Part shown: positions 1 through 7,522 of the stretch, in pieces | How the letters are laid out: each line of letters begins with the position of its first letter | How positions within the stretch are numbered: position 1 is the first letter of the stretch | Source: MGBC102946 sp022793145 | GTDB taxonomy: Bacteria; Bacillota_I; Bacilli_A; RF39; UBA660 | Length of the DNA stretch: 15,724 nt | Direction of reading: 5' to 3' | Assembly (NCBI GenBank): GCA_947426265.1 | Contig: CANEDJ010000035.1 | Location: 1-15,724, forward strand | Notes under the pieces: model-generated | The model's input: the letters and a program-made list of their open reading frames with translations, nothing else | Databases searched by the model: none | Told to the model about the DNA's origin: nothing | Made by a program: the position numbers and the translations under genes

Positions 1-1
1 A

Positions 2-106
2 CGACTTATTGCTTTTTTGTATATAAAAGGTGTCACATCTATTGTAACGCTACAAGATATTTTTTTATTTTTGGGAAATGATATTGAAATATTTCCCAAA
101 GTATAG
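2..106 (+). CDS. Possible C-terminal tail of an upstream gene (partial)
   Basis: An open frame enters from the left edge and ends at TAG 104-106, giving 34 residues that end GNDIEIFPKV. Its composition is ordinary for a protein, whereas the other frame that stays open here is Cys/Phe-rich and implausible. There is no family motif and I do not recognise it. If real, its 3' end overlaps the inverted repeat and promoter of the next gene. It is too short to exclude chance. Confidence 0.3.
   Translation, partial: RLIAFLYIKGVTSIVTLQDIFLFLGNDIEIFPKV
70..100. repeat. Perfect 10-bp inverted repeat at the noc promoter
   Basis: The arms TTTGGGAAAT (70-79) and ATTTCCCAAA (91-100) are exact reverse complements separated by 11 nt. 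There is no T-run on either side, so it does not look like an intrinsic terminator. The left arm abuts the -35 hexamer and the right arm lies in the promoter spacer, a typical operator position. The arms contain GGGAAAT and ATTTCCC, the two halves of the known Noc-binding consensus ATTTCCCGGGAAAT, but in swapped order and spread apart. Operator function is inference. Confidence 0.6.
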
Positions 107-112
107 TATTAT
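84..112 (+). promoter_or_regulatory. Sigma-A-type promoter of the noc-like gene
   Basis: The -35 is TTGAAA (84-89), followed by a 17-nt spacer and -10 TATTAT (107-112). The expected start of transcription is near 119, about 22 nt before the chosen ATG, leaving just enough room for the ribosome-binding site at 127-134. Confidence 0.6.
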
Positions 113-140
113 AGTATATAGAATAAAAAGGAGGATGACT

Positions 141-1649
141 ATGGATAATAGAAAAATTGTCGAGCTAGACTTAAATGATATATTGCCAAATAGATTTCAG
201 CCAAGAATTAAGTTTAATGAAGATTCTATTACAGAACTAGCTGAGTCAATTAAAGAACATGGTGTCATTCAACCTATTGTTGTAAGACCTTTAGGGGATA
301 GATATGAAATTATAGCTGGAGAAAGACGTTATAAAGCAAGTGTATTAGCAGGAAAAGAAACGATTCAAGCAATTGTAACTGAATTAAATGATAAAGATAG
401 TGCAGAAGTTGCACTTATAGAGAATGTACAACGTCAAGATTTAACTCCAATAGAAGAAGCAATTTCATATAATAAAATTCTTGATATGGGATATTTAACA
501 CAGGAAGAATTGGCATTGAAGTTAGGAAAAACACAATCAACAATTGCAAATAAATTACGGTTATTAAAACTCGATGATGAAGTACAGGAAGCTTTATTAG
601 AATCTAAAATTTCGGAAAGACACGCAAGGTCTTTATTAAAATTGACAGATAAAAGTAAGCAAAAGCAAATGTTAGCTAAAATAATGAACGAAAGATTAAC
701 TGTAAGAAAAACAGATGAGGAGATAAGTAAAATGATGAATGAAAATGATAATAGAAATATAGAGATAATTGATTTTGGAAATCAAAATAATAACACTGTA
801 CCTATGAATCAAGGTATGAATTATAATATTCCAACAACACCAATTGTAGAAGATGTGGTACCAACTATGCCACAAACACCAGTACAGGAAGCACCAGTCA
901 TAAATCCAGGCTTTATGAATGTAGAACAAATTGAAAAAACAGCACAAGATATTAATGTAGTTCCACCAGTAGCGAATATGGATGCATTATTAACTCCAGC
1001 TGATATGCTAAATACAGTGCCAACTCCAACACCTAGTGTTACATCAGCTAATCCATTTGGAGTTCCAATGGATACAAACGAAGCAGATGATAGTTCAGCA
1101 GAGGCAATGTTAAAACCTGGTAAATTTTTTAACTTATCAGATTTGGAGAATACTGCTGTAAGTCAATCCCAAGGAGCTAATGTAAGTCAATCACCAGTTG
1201 AACAAACAAATACAATTTTAACAGAGCCTGTGGTAAATGTAGCATCTCCAGTGATTGCACAAGCAACTCCGCTTCCAACAGTAGAGCAGCCTACTGTAAC
1301 AGCGAATAATTTTGTGACAAATTTCGATAATAATTTAAATGAGAAACCAACTCCGATTATTCCTGTAAATCCAGAGCCATTAATTCAAACACCAGTTATG
1401 GAACCAATAAGTAACCAGACTATATCTGTTCCTAATTATAATGAACTAGAATCAACAATGTATGGACCAGTAAGTCCAATTGCTCCATCAGTTCCAGAAA
1501 TGTCAGTTGGACAGAATAATATGAAGCAAGTAATTGATATCATTAGAGAATGCTCTGCTAAAATAGAAGCATTAGGATTTGAAATAGAAACAGAAGAATA
1601 TGATTTTGAAGATATGTATCAAGCAATCTTTAAGATAAATAAGAAATAG
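141..1649 (+). CDS. noc: Noc-like ParB-family nucleoid occlusion protein with long disordered linker
   Basis: ParB/Noc proteins are CTP-dependent DNA clamps; Noc protects the nucleoid from division by binding NBS sites. Start chosen at 141 because AAAAGGAGG (127-134) sits 6 nt upstream; an in-frame ATG at 78 would lie before the predicted transcript start. The protein has 502 aa. The N-terminal CTP-binding domain (about 5-110) carries GERR at 60-63 and ENVQR at 94-98. The helix-turn-helix domain (about 115-200) includes LGKTQSTIANKLRLLKL. The four residues that separate Noc from ParB specificity in the published Caulobacter ParB/Noc comparison align as Q132, K138, K143 and R160, the Noc set (QKKR), not the ParB set (RTAG). 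Residues 461-502 resemble the Noc dimerisation domain. Between them, about 205-458 is Pro/Thr/Asn/Gln/Val-rich and probably disordered; B. subtilis Noc, about 280 aa, lacks this. The usual N-terminal membrane-targeting helix is absent. Followed by its own terminator. Confidence 0.88.
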   Translation: MDNRKIVELDLNDILPNRFQPRIKFNEDSITELAESIKEHGVIQPIVVRPLGDRYEIIAGERRYKASVLAGKETIQAIVTELNDKDSAEVALIENVQRQDLTPIEEAISYNKILDMGYLTQEELALKLGKTQSTIANKLRLLKLDDEVQEALLESKISERHARSLLKLTDKSKQKQMLAKIMNERLTVRKTDEEISKMMNENDNRNIEIIDFGNQNNNTVPMNQGMNYNIPTTPIVEDVVPTMPQTPVQEAPVINPGFMNVEQIEKTAQDINVVPPVANMDALLTPADMLNTVPTPTPSVTSANPFGVPMDTNEADDSSAEAMLKPGKFFNLSDLENTAVSQSQGANVSQSPVEQTNTILTEPVVNVASPVIAQATPLPTVEQPTVTANNFVTNFDNNLNEKPTPIIPVNPEPLIQTPVMEPISNQTISVPNYNELESTMYGPVSPIAPSVPEMSVGQNNMKQVIDIIRECSAKIEALGFEIETEEYDFEDMYQAIFKINKK

Positions 1650-1672
1650 CACTTAAATAGTGCTTTTTCTTT
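1648..1672 (+). terminator. Short intrinsic terminator after noc
   Basis: The stem AGCACT (1648-1653) / AGTGCT (1659-1664) has a 5-nt loop and is followed by TTTTCTTT. It starts inside the TAG stop codon. With only 6 bp in the stem it is probably leaky. Confidence 0.6.
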
Positions 1673-1682
1673 ATAATTAAGT

Positions 1683-1688
1683 TATAAT
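1683..1688 (+). promoter_or_regulatory. Possible -10 element for the 1209-aa protein gene
   Basis: TATAAT lies 22 nt before the ATG at 1711, with a second TATAAT at 1672-1677. No convincing -35 hexamer sits at the right distance. Read-through from noc is an alternative source of transcription. Confidence 0.35.
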
Positions 1689-1710
1689 ATTCATAGTTAG
1701 GGGGATATTT

Positions 1711-4700
1711 ATGATATTAACATATGAACAATTTATGAGTTTAGTACCAAAAGAAACAGCGACTTTCGTATCAACTATACTTCCTTATTTGGATGGATAT
1801 TTAAGAGATGAAATATTTTTGCGCTTCAAGGGAGATTATAAGACCGACAGTATATATAGTAAAACGAATTTCTTATTATTATACTGTTTATCAGGGATAG
1901 GTGATTATGGAACTTTTCTTGGAAAATATGGATTTGATTTGAATAAATATAAAATTAATTCAGATTGGATAGAGTCAAATGTAGAGCCAAAAGAAATATT
2001 TGAACGATGGAATTCAATTTTTAATATATGTGAAGATGAAACTCATTATGCAAATTTGCTTCCATTAGATATAGTTAATAAAGCGTTGGAAGAATATGTT
2101 TCTAAGTGCAATATTGATATTTTTAATTATTTATTTCCTTCAATTGGGTATAGGGAATTTAAAGAAGCATTAGAAAAACAAAAATATCAGAGAAGTTTGA
2201 ATTTTGAACAAGAAATGGAAAAAGAAATATATGGAGAATTACCAATTTCTGTAGTTTCATATTTAGAAGTGGCGTCTAAAATAAGAACATTATTATATTC
2301 TAATTTAAGACGAAATCATGAATTGATAGGATTAAATGATGAGGATATTGTTCCAATGTCTTTGCTAATTTCGCTATATTATTATAAAGACACTCCTGTA
2401 GCTGAAGAAGAAGTAACAGAGCAAAGTGCTATTCAAACTTTGTTACAAGAAAAAGGAATAAGTTTAGATAAAATTTCAAGCGCAATAGGTCAAGGATTTT
2501 ATGTAAATGTGGTAAAAGACACAAAAAAGAATGTAGGAGCACTTAAGCTGTTATATACAAAATATTATCGCAAGGGAGTAAATGAAGGAAAAGAAGAAAC
2601 AGAAATTACTGTTTCTAAAATATTAGATAATGTATTTGACCGTAATTTTACAGGAAGTTTTTCTATTGAAAAATTATTTGCAAAATTGAATTGTTATGTG
2701 GCTGGATTGTTACCAGTTGAAAAAAATGTAGAACAGCAAAAAGAAGCTCAAGAACGGATGAACTCTATGTCCTATGTGAAATCGTTTTATGCAGAGTTAT
2801 CAAAAGAGACTAGAGATTTTATTGAGTTTACAGCAAAAACATATTTATTGTTATTAGAAAAAATGAAAGATAAGACTCATAATGACGAGATATTGGTAGA
2901 TGAAGATGATGCAGACACATTAGCTTTGTTTATTGCAGCATTTTATTATCAATTGGATGTTAGCGAATTTTTTAAAGATTATGATATTACTTTACTCAAA
3001 GTTTTGAAACTTTTAAATATAGAAATGACGCAGGAAGAAATAGAAGCAATGAAATTGAACCAAAGAGTTTTAGTAGACCGTTATAAGAGATTTGTTTATG
3101 AAGGTGTCAATAGGAATAGGTCAGCAAAAACAATACGTATTACAGATATTGCTCACAATCTTTGTAATAGAGATTTTAACCGAAGCATAATTATAGAAAA
3201 TATTTTTTCAAAATTAACGAAATCTTCTGATTTAAAGAGTGATTTTTTAGAACAATTAGAAGAGCATTTAGAAAAAAAAGAGCAAATTCGAAAAATGCGA
3301 TTAACGCAACAATTATTTAAAGATATGCCATCAAGCACTATGGAATATTTGGAAAATGCATCTATAATCCATCAATTTCTTTTAGAAAATATTAATCAAT
3401 ATAGTGAGATGGATATTCAAGTTTTTTCTCTTTTACTTTCTTTATTCGTTTCTCAGAGATCAAATATAGCTGAATATTTTAGTTCTAAAAATTTAACACT
3501 AAAGAGTATTTGTAACTTTTTAAATATATCATCAAATAGTTTAACAAGAGGATCTATAAATATAGATATTTTATCAGAACAATATAGAACATTTATATTT
3601 GGAGGACATAATAAAAATCTAGAGAGAAAAGATTTAACTATATTCAATATAGTAAGAAATATTTTTTCAAGAGATGTTTATAATAGTGTTTTAATTAGCA
3701 AGTTTTTAGGTAAGTTTGGTCTATCTTATGAAGATTTTGAAGAATTAGAAGGAAAATTCAAAGCCTATTTAGAAGAAACGGCAGAGTCTAGAAAAGAAGA
3801 GGAAGCCAAAACAATATTGAGTAGTTTTAGTGAAAGACCGAAACAATATATTATAAATGTATTACGTGTTCATCAGAGGCTAGTTAAGATTGCATATCAA
3901 GATGAGTCAGTGGCACGTTTAATTCCAAATATAACTGATGTAAGAGAGTTATCCCTTTTGCTAGGTATGTTTACAGTAGAAAATGATGTTCAATATTTCT
4001 TTGAGAAAAATAAAGTAACACTTGAGAATATATGTACATTAATTGGATTAGATATAGATATTGTAAAAGGATTAGATGATGAAGAAATTAATTATAAATT
4101 AATTCAGGAAACTTATATGCCATGGATTCAATATGGAAATTCAAATTATAATAGAACTGTGTCAGATCTAATTTCTAGGCTTTTTGATAAGACAATTGGA
4201 AAAGAAAGTCTTATTCTTGAAGAGATTGTATCTTTTGTTGGATCTAATTATGATATTTTAAAAGAAGAAGTGGAATCTAAAAAAGATCATGAATTATCAT
4301 TATCCATTGATGCAAGAATTAAAATATTATCAGAAGAAAGTGTTGATTTACTAAATTCAGAAGATGTTAAAAGTATTTTACATTTTGGAAATTCATTATC
4401 TATACATTCAAGATATATTCATGATGAATTACCAAGATTGATGATGAGTGATGCTCATGATCAGTCAGTAGAAACAATTACCCATATTGTAGATAAAATA
4501 TATACAGAAGTCCCAGCAGAAAAAAAGAAAAGATCTTTATTTGCACGTTTATTTGGTATCGCAGTAGAAGATGAGAAACCTAAATTGGTATTGAATCCAG
4601 GCGCAATTCAGGAGCTTAAAGATGCAATTGATTCTAATATAGAATCATTGTCAAAAGAGTTATTAGGTTATGATGCTATTCGTAGATATATCGAAGCTTA

Positions 4701-5340
4701 TCGTAAAAAAAATCGTTCTCATTTACTTTTAGCAATGGCAGAAACAGAAAAAGTAGATCAAGAAGTTAATAGTCTAAATCCAGATAAAGAAGAAGAATAT
4801 GCAGCATTTTTATTGGCAACATCTAGGTTACAGATTATGAGAGATAAGACAAATCGTTTTAGCACTTCAAATCATTTAATGAAACAAGAATTGTTGAAAG
4901 TAAATCAAGCAATTGTGAATCATTTTATTACAATTAACGCTTTAGAAATGGCAAGAGATGATTTACTTCCATTAATAGGATCTGAATTAGCGCTTACACA
5001 AGGAAGAAATACTGAAAATAAAAGCTTAGATTTGTCTGGGAATGTGATAGGATTATTTCAATCATTGTTATCTAGGAATGTGACTGGAGCTGTTGAAAAT
5101 ATGGAAAAGTTAAAGCAATCTAGCCTATCTGCAGATACTTTTGCATTATTAAATAAAGATATTGAAGTTTATTTGCAAGGTTTAAATCAAGCATCTCAGT
5201 TAGAGGGAAAAGTAGAATCTTTAGATATTGATCAAGTAGGTATTACTTCTGATTATAAACCAAAATTGGTACTAACAGGACAAGAAGATTCTATAGACCA
5301 AAGGAATAAACAGATGATCTTGGAATATCCAAAAGAGTAA
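1711..5340 (+). CDS. Large helical repeat protein of unknown function (1209 aa)
   Basis: I do not recognise this family. The start has AGGGGGAT (1699-1706) just upstream. No signal peptide or membrane segment is visible, so it is probably cytoplasmic. The N-terminal 170 residues are hydrophobic-helical. Residues about 175-868 contain four diverged repeats of about 172 residues. Two anchors recur in register: (N/K/G)(I/L/V)(T/S)L..(I/V)...L at 250, 426, 595 and 769, and a (D/N/S)(R/K) pair at 310, 486, 653 and 826. In each unit a segment such as LLLSLF or LLLGMF precedes the first anchor, a pattern reminiscent of Clp N-terminal (Clp_N) repeats, but no Walker motifs exist. A basic KKKRSLFARLFG stretch (938-949) leads into a charged coiled-coil region (about 965-1165), whose order faintly recalls the TelA family (PF05816). 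The end is close to a truncated oxidoreductase remnant. Real gene: very likely; function: unknown. Confidence 0.85.
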   Translation: MILTYEQFMSLVPKETATFVSTILPYLDGYLRDEIFLRFKGDYKTDSIYSKTNFLLLYCLSGIGDYGTFLGKYGFDLNKYKINSDWIESNVEPKEIFERWNSIFNICEDETHYANLLPLDIVNKALEEYVSKCNIDIFNYLFPSIGYREFKEALEKQKYQRSLNFEQEMEKEIYGELPISVVSYLEVASKIRTLLYSNLRRNHELIGLNDEDIVPMSLLISLYYYKDTPVAEEEVTEQSAIQTLLQEKGISLDKISSAIGQGFYVNVVKDTKKNVGALKLLYTKYYRKGVNEGKEETEITVSKILDNVFDRNFTGSFSIEKLFAKLNCYVAGLLPVEKNVEQQKEAQERMNSMSYVKSFYAELSKETRDFIEFTAKTYLLLLEKMKDKTHNDEILVDEDDADTLALFIAAFYYQLDVSEFFKDYDITLLKVLKLLNIEMTQEEIEAMKLNQRVLVDRYKRFVYEGVNRNRSAKTIRITDIAHNLCNRDFNRSIIIENIFSKLTKSSDLKSDFLEQLEEHLEKKEQIRKMRLTQQLFKDMPSSTMEYLENASIIHQFLLENINQYSEMDIQVFSLLLSLFVSQRSNIAEYFSSKNLTLKSICNFLNISSNSLTRGSINIDILSEQYRTFIFGGHNKNLERKDLTIFNIVRNIFSRDVYNSVLISKFLGKFGLSYEDFEELEGKFKAYLEETAESRKEEEAKTILSSFSERPKQYIINVLRVHQRLVKIAYQDESVARLIPNITDVRELSLLLGMFTVENDVQYFFEKNKVTLENICTLIGLDIDIVKGLDDEEINYKLIQETYMPWIQYGNSNYNRTVSDLISRLFDKTIGKESLILEEIVSFVGSNYDILKEEVESKKDHELSLSIDARIKILSEESVDLLNSEDVKSILHFGNSLSIHSRYIHDELPRLMMSDAHDQSVETITHIVDKIYTEVPAEKKKRSLFARLFGIAVEDEKPKLVLNPGAIQELKDAIDSNIESLSKELLGYDAIRRYIEAYRKKNRSHLLLAMAETEKVDQEVNSLNPDKEEEYAAFLLATSRLQIMRDKTNRFSTSNHLMKQELLKVNQAIVNHFITINALEMARDDLLPLIGSELALTQGRNTENKSLDLSGNVIGLFQSLLSRNVTGAVENMEKLKQSSLSADTFALLNKDIEVYLQGLNQASQLEGKVESLDIDQVGITSDYKPKLVLTGQEDSIDQRNKQMILEYPKE
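2233..4314 (+). repeat. Four tandem protein repeats of about 172 codons
   Basis: Approximate unit boundaries in protein residues are 175-350, 351-530, 531-699 and 700-868. Intervals between the first anchors are 176, 169 and 174 residues; between the second anchors, 176, 167 and 173. The two independent anchors agree on the period. Identity between units is low, so the duplication is old and not visible at the DNA level. Confidence 0.7.
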
Positions 5341-5341
5341 C

Positions 5342-5659
5342 TTTTGGGGTCCAGTTCATATCTACAATACTCTTTTTTATGTAGGGGATGCAGTAGGAGC
5401 TTGTGATCCACTTACTTTATCTGGTTTACGATATGGTTTAATAACAGGGGAAAAATGTGCCTTGGCAATTGCTAATAAAAATAAGAAAATTTATAGAAAT
5501 TATATTAGAAATTTAAAGTTCAAATTTCTTTTTATGAAAATATTGCAGAAAATATTTTACATAAAATTTGTTTTGCTTGTTATTTTTAATATAGGATGCC
5601 GTTATTTTGGGAAATTTATTAGTTTTATTTTTAATAATTTTTTTATCAACAGAAAGTAA
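5342..5659 (+). pseudogene. 5'-truncated FAD-dependent oxidoreductase (geranylgeranyl reductase type)
   Basis: This frame is +1 relative to the preceding gene. It reads WGPVHIYNTLFYVGDAVGAC and then DPLTLSGLRYGLITGEKCA before a basic, hydrophobic tail ending at TAA 5657-5659. The pattern VGDAvG.xDPLt..G(I/L)(R/Y)YA/G...G matches the second FAD-contacting motif of geranylgeranyl-reductase/FixC-type flavoproteins. These proteins are about 350-400 aa and need an N-terminal GxGxxG Rossmann motif, which is missing here. No start codon or ribosome-binding site precedes the homologous part. The homology begins almost exactly at the stop of the 1209-aa gene, so a deletion or rearrangement probably removed the 5' two thirds. 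It has no internal stops, so the loss may be recent. A short product from TTG 5462 would lack the motif and is unlikely. Confidence 0.68.
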
Positions 5660-5781
5660 CATATTCATAAAATAGTCGTAAAATGAAAAAATAAAATTAA
5701 TTATTTTTTATGTAAATGAATATATAAGCATAATATATTATATGAAAGTAAAAAATGTTGCTTCTTTTTTTTTGATTTACA

Positions 5782-5790
5782 TGTTATACT
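5782..5790 (+). promoter_or_regulatory. Extended -10 promoter for the 5814-7942 gene group
   Basis: TG at 5782-5783 plus TATACT at 5785-5790 forms an extended -10 (TGnTATACT). The only -35-like hexamer, TTGCTT at 5758-5763, is 21 nt away, too far, but extended -10 promoters tolerate that. Predicted transcript start is about 5797, leaving a leader of about 17 nt. Confidence 0.5.
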
Positions 5791-5813
5791 TATTGTGAAA
5801 GATTGGTGTAATC

Positions 5814-6836
5814 ATGAAGAAGTTTTTGTTATTATGTAGTTTATTTGTGTTATTTTGCGTTCCAAGATATGCCAAGGCGGATATAACTAATGTGCATGTA
5901 TCTGGTTCTTCTAAAATGAAGGTAGGAGAAGAACAAGAATTAATTGTGAAGATTGATATACCAGGAGTAGATAAATCTCAGTCTTTTGGATTAGCTGCAA
6001 TTGTATTTAAATTAAACTATGACTCAGAAATATTTACTGTAAAAAAGGTAGAGGCAAAAGATTTTACTACCCAAATAATTCAAGATGAGGATTCTTATTA
6101 TGTGTTAAGCCAGGTGAAGTCTACAATGTCTCCAGAAAATATGTGTGTAGGAGGTTTATTCTGTGGAAACTACGAAGCGAAAATAAAAATAGTAGCACAT
6201 AAACCAGCAACCGTTATGTTTAAAATATCTGAAATAGAAGCTTCTTTCACAGATCCATTTACGTATGAGACAGAAGATGATATTTTGGTGAAACAGTATT
6301 CGTCAAATAATATTGTCATGGGAATTAAAATTCATGTAACAGAGAATAAAACGTCAGAAATTCCATCTAATGCTGTTTCTGTAATTCAGTCATCTAATGC
6401 TTTATTGAAATCGTTAACGGTGGAAAATTATGATATTAAATTTGATACATATTTATTAGAATATACATTAGAAGTGGACGAAACTATTAATAGTTTTTCA
6501 ATAAAAGCGGAAACAGAGGACAGGAAAGCCAATTATAAAATTATAGGAGCAGAAGATTTAAAAGCAAATGGAAATAAAGTCTTAATAGAAGTAACAGCAG
6601 AAAATGGTAATAAAAAAACATATATTATCAATGTAAAAAGAAAAGAAAATAAAATAAAAAAAGAAGAGCCAATAGAGCGAGTAGAAGAGCAGAAGAAAGA
6701 AGAAGCAAAAGTTAATCCAAGATTTTTATTATATCTGGGAATTCTTTTTGGAGGAATTGTTTTTCTTGCAATAGTTGGATTTATTGTTTCAAAAATAAGA
6801 AATAGAAAACTTAATAAAATGTTGGATGAATTATAA
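5814..6836 (+). CDS. Membrane-anchored extracellular protein with cohesin-like and cadherin-like domains
   Basis: The 340-aa product has a signal peptide (1-22, cleavage after AKA). A beta-rich region follows (about 23-175) whose opening, with regularly spaced strands and the phrase AIVFKLNYDSEIFTVKKV, resembles a cohesin-type fold. A cadherin-like beta-sandwich of the PF12733 type lies at about 197-276 (LKSLTVENYDIKF...TYIINVKR). Then come a Lys/Glu-rich stalk (277-300), one transmembrane helix (304-326) and a short basic cytosolic tail. C111 and C117 could form a disulphide. It is therefore a type I membrane protein displayed outside, probably a binding or scaffold protein; the ligand is unknown. 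The ribosome-binding site is weak (GATTGGTG, 5801-5808). It is first in a likely operon with the TsaC homologue 25 nt downstream, a functional mismatch that may only reflect shared transcription. Confidence 0.82.
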   Translation: MKKFLLLCSLFVLFCVPRYAKADITNVHVSGSSKMKVGEEQELIVKIDIPGVDKSQSFGLAAIVFKLNYDSEIFTVKKVEAKDFTTQIIQDEDSYYVLSQVKSTMSPENMCVGGLFCGNYEAKIKIVAHKPATVMFKISEIEASFTDPFTYETEDDILVKQYSSNNIVMGIKIHVTENKTSEIPSNAVSVIQSSNALLKSLTVENYDIKFDTYLLEYTLEVDETINSFSIKAETEDRKANYKIIGAEDLKANGNKVLIEVTAENGNKKTYIINVKRKENKIKKEEPIERVEEQKKEEAKVNPRFLLYLGILFGGIVFLAIVGFIVSKIRNRKLNKMLDEL

Positions 6837-6861
6837 AGGATATCTTTTTAAAGGAGAATTT

Positions 6862-7500
6862 ATGAAATATTATAAAGGGATGCTATCAAAAAATGAAATA
6901 GTTACAATTGCGGATGATATAAAAAAAGGAAAAATATTTGTTTTTCCGACTGAAACAGTTTATGGAATAGGAACAAATGTCTATAATGAAGAATCTTGTA
7001 AAAAAATTTATGAGATAAAAAAGCGTCCAGAATGGAAACCTTTAATAGTATTAATATCAGATAGTAAAATGTTAAATGGTTTAGTAAAAAATATTAATGA
7101 TATTGAAAAGAAATTGATAGATACATTTTGGCCTGGTCCACTTACTATTGTATTTCAAAAAAAAGAAAATTTATTGATTTCTAAATATGTAAGTGCTGGA
7201 TTAGATACAATTGGAATTCGAATGACAGATGGAGAAATTGTTCAGAAGATTATAAGAAAAGCGAATGTGCCAATCGTAGCTCCGAGCGCTAATTTATCAG
7301 GGAGAACGGACGGAACAAAAATATTAGAAATTATGGATGAAGTTGGTAATGGTATTGATGGAATTATAGATATTGGGGATATTTCTGATTCAATTCCCTC
7401 CACACTTGTTCAAGTATTTGAAAATAAAATTAAAGTATTGAGAGAAGGAAAAATTTCCAAAGAGAAACTGTCAGAAATAGCAGAAGTTATAGAAATGTAA
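6862..7500 (+). CDS. tsaC: L-threonylcarbamoyladenylate synthase (TsaC/Sua5, YrdC domain)
   Basis: This enzyme makes threonylcarbamoyl-AMP from threonine, bicarbonate and ATP, the first step of the t6A37 modification of ANN-decoding tRNAs. The 212-aa product is one YrdC domain without the C-terminal Sua5 extension, so it is of TsaC type. Motifs seen: PTETVYGIG (29-37), KKRPEWKPL (53-61, nucleotide/phosphate binding), WPGPLT (90-95), IGIR (117-120) and APSAN.SG (140-147). The start at 6862 is set by AAAGGAGAA (6850-6857); an upstream in-frame ATG at 6826 overlaps the previous gene and has no ribosome-binding site. The partner genes tsaB, tsaD and tsaE are not in the window. Confidence 0.93.
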   Translation: MKYYKGMLSKNEIVTIADDIKKGKIFVFPTETVYGIGTNVYNEESCKKIYEIKKRPEWKPLIVLISDSKMLNGLVKNINDIEKKLIDTFWPGPLTIVFQKKENLLISKYVSAGLDTIGIRMTDGEIVQKIIRKANVPIVAPSANLSGRTDGTKILEIMDEVGNGIDGIIDIGDISDSIPSTLVQVFENKIKVLREGKISKEKLSEIAEVIEM

Positions 7501-7522
7501 TGTAATGAAAGTGGTGATGAAG

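Noticed and set aside
70..100. Inverted repeat as an intrinsic terminator of the upstream gene
   Set aside because: No T-run follows on either strand, and it is interlocked with a good promoter.
78..140. Upstream ATG as the real start of the noc-like gene
   Set aside because: Only a poor ribosome-binding site precedes it, it lies inside the inverted repeat and before the predicted transcript start, and AAAAGGAGG at 127-134 fits the ATG at 141.
696..947. Minus-strand open frame of 83 codons
   Set aside because: It lies wholly inside the noc linker region and encodes a Trp/Ile/Cys/Tyr-rich sequence typical of a shadow frame.
141..1649. Calling the gene parB/spo0J
   Set aside because: The helix-turn-helix carries the Noc residues (Q, K, K, R), the TQSTIANKLRLLKL wording is Noc-like, and no parA/soj lies next to it.
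3153..3647. Two minus-strand open frames inside the 1209-aa gene
   Set aside because: No ribosome-binding sites, low-complexity composition, and fully covered by a coherent repeat protein on the plus strand.
5462..5659. Independent 65-aa gene starting at TTG
   Set aside because: The same frame continues upstream into a flavoprotein motif with no start codon, so it is the tail of a broken gene; no ribosome-binding site precedes the TTG.
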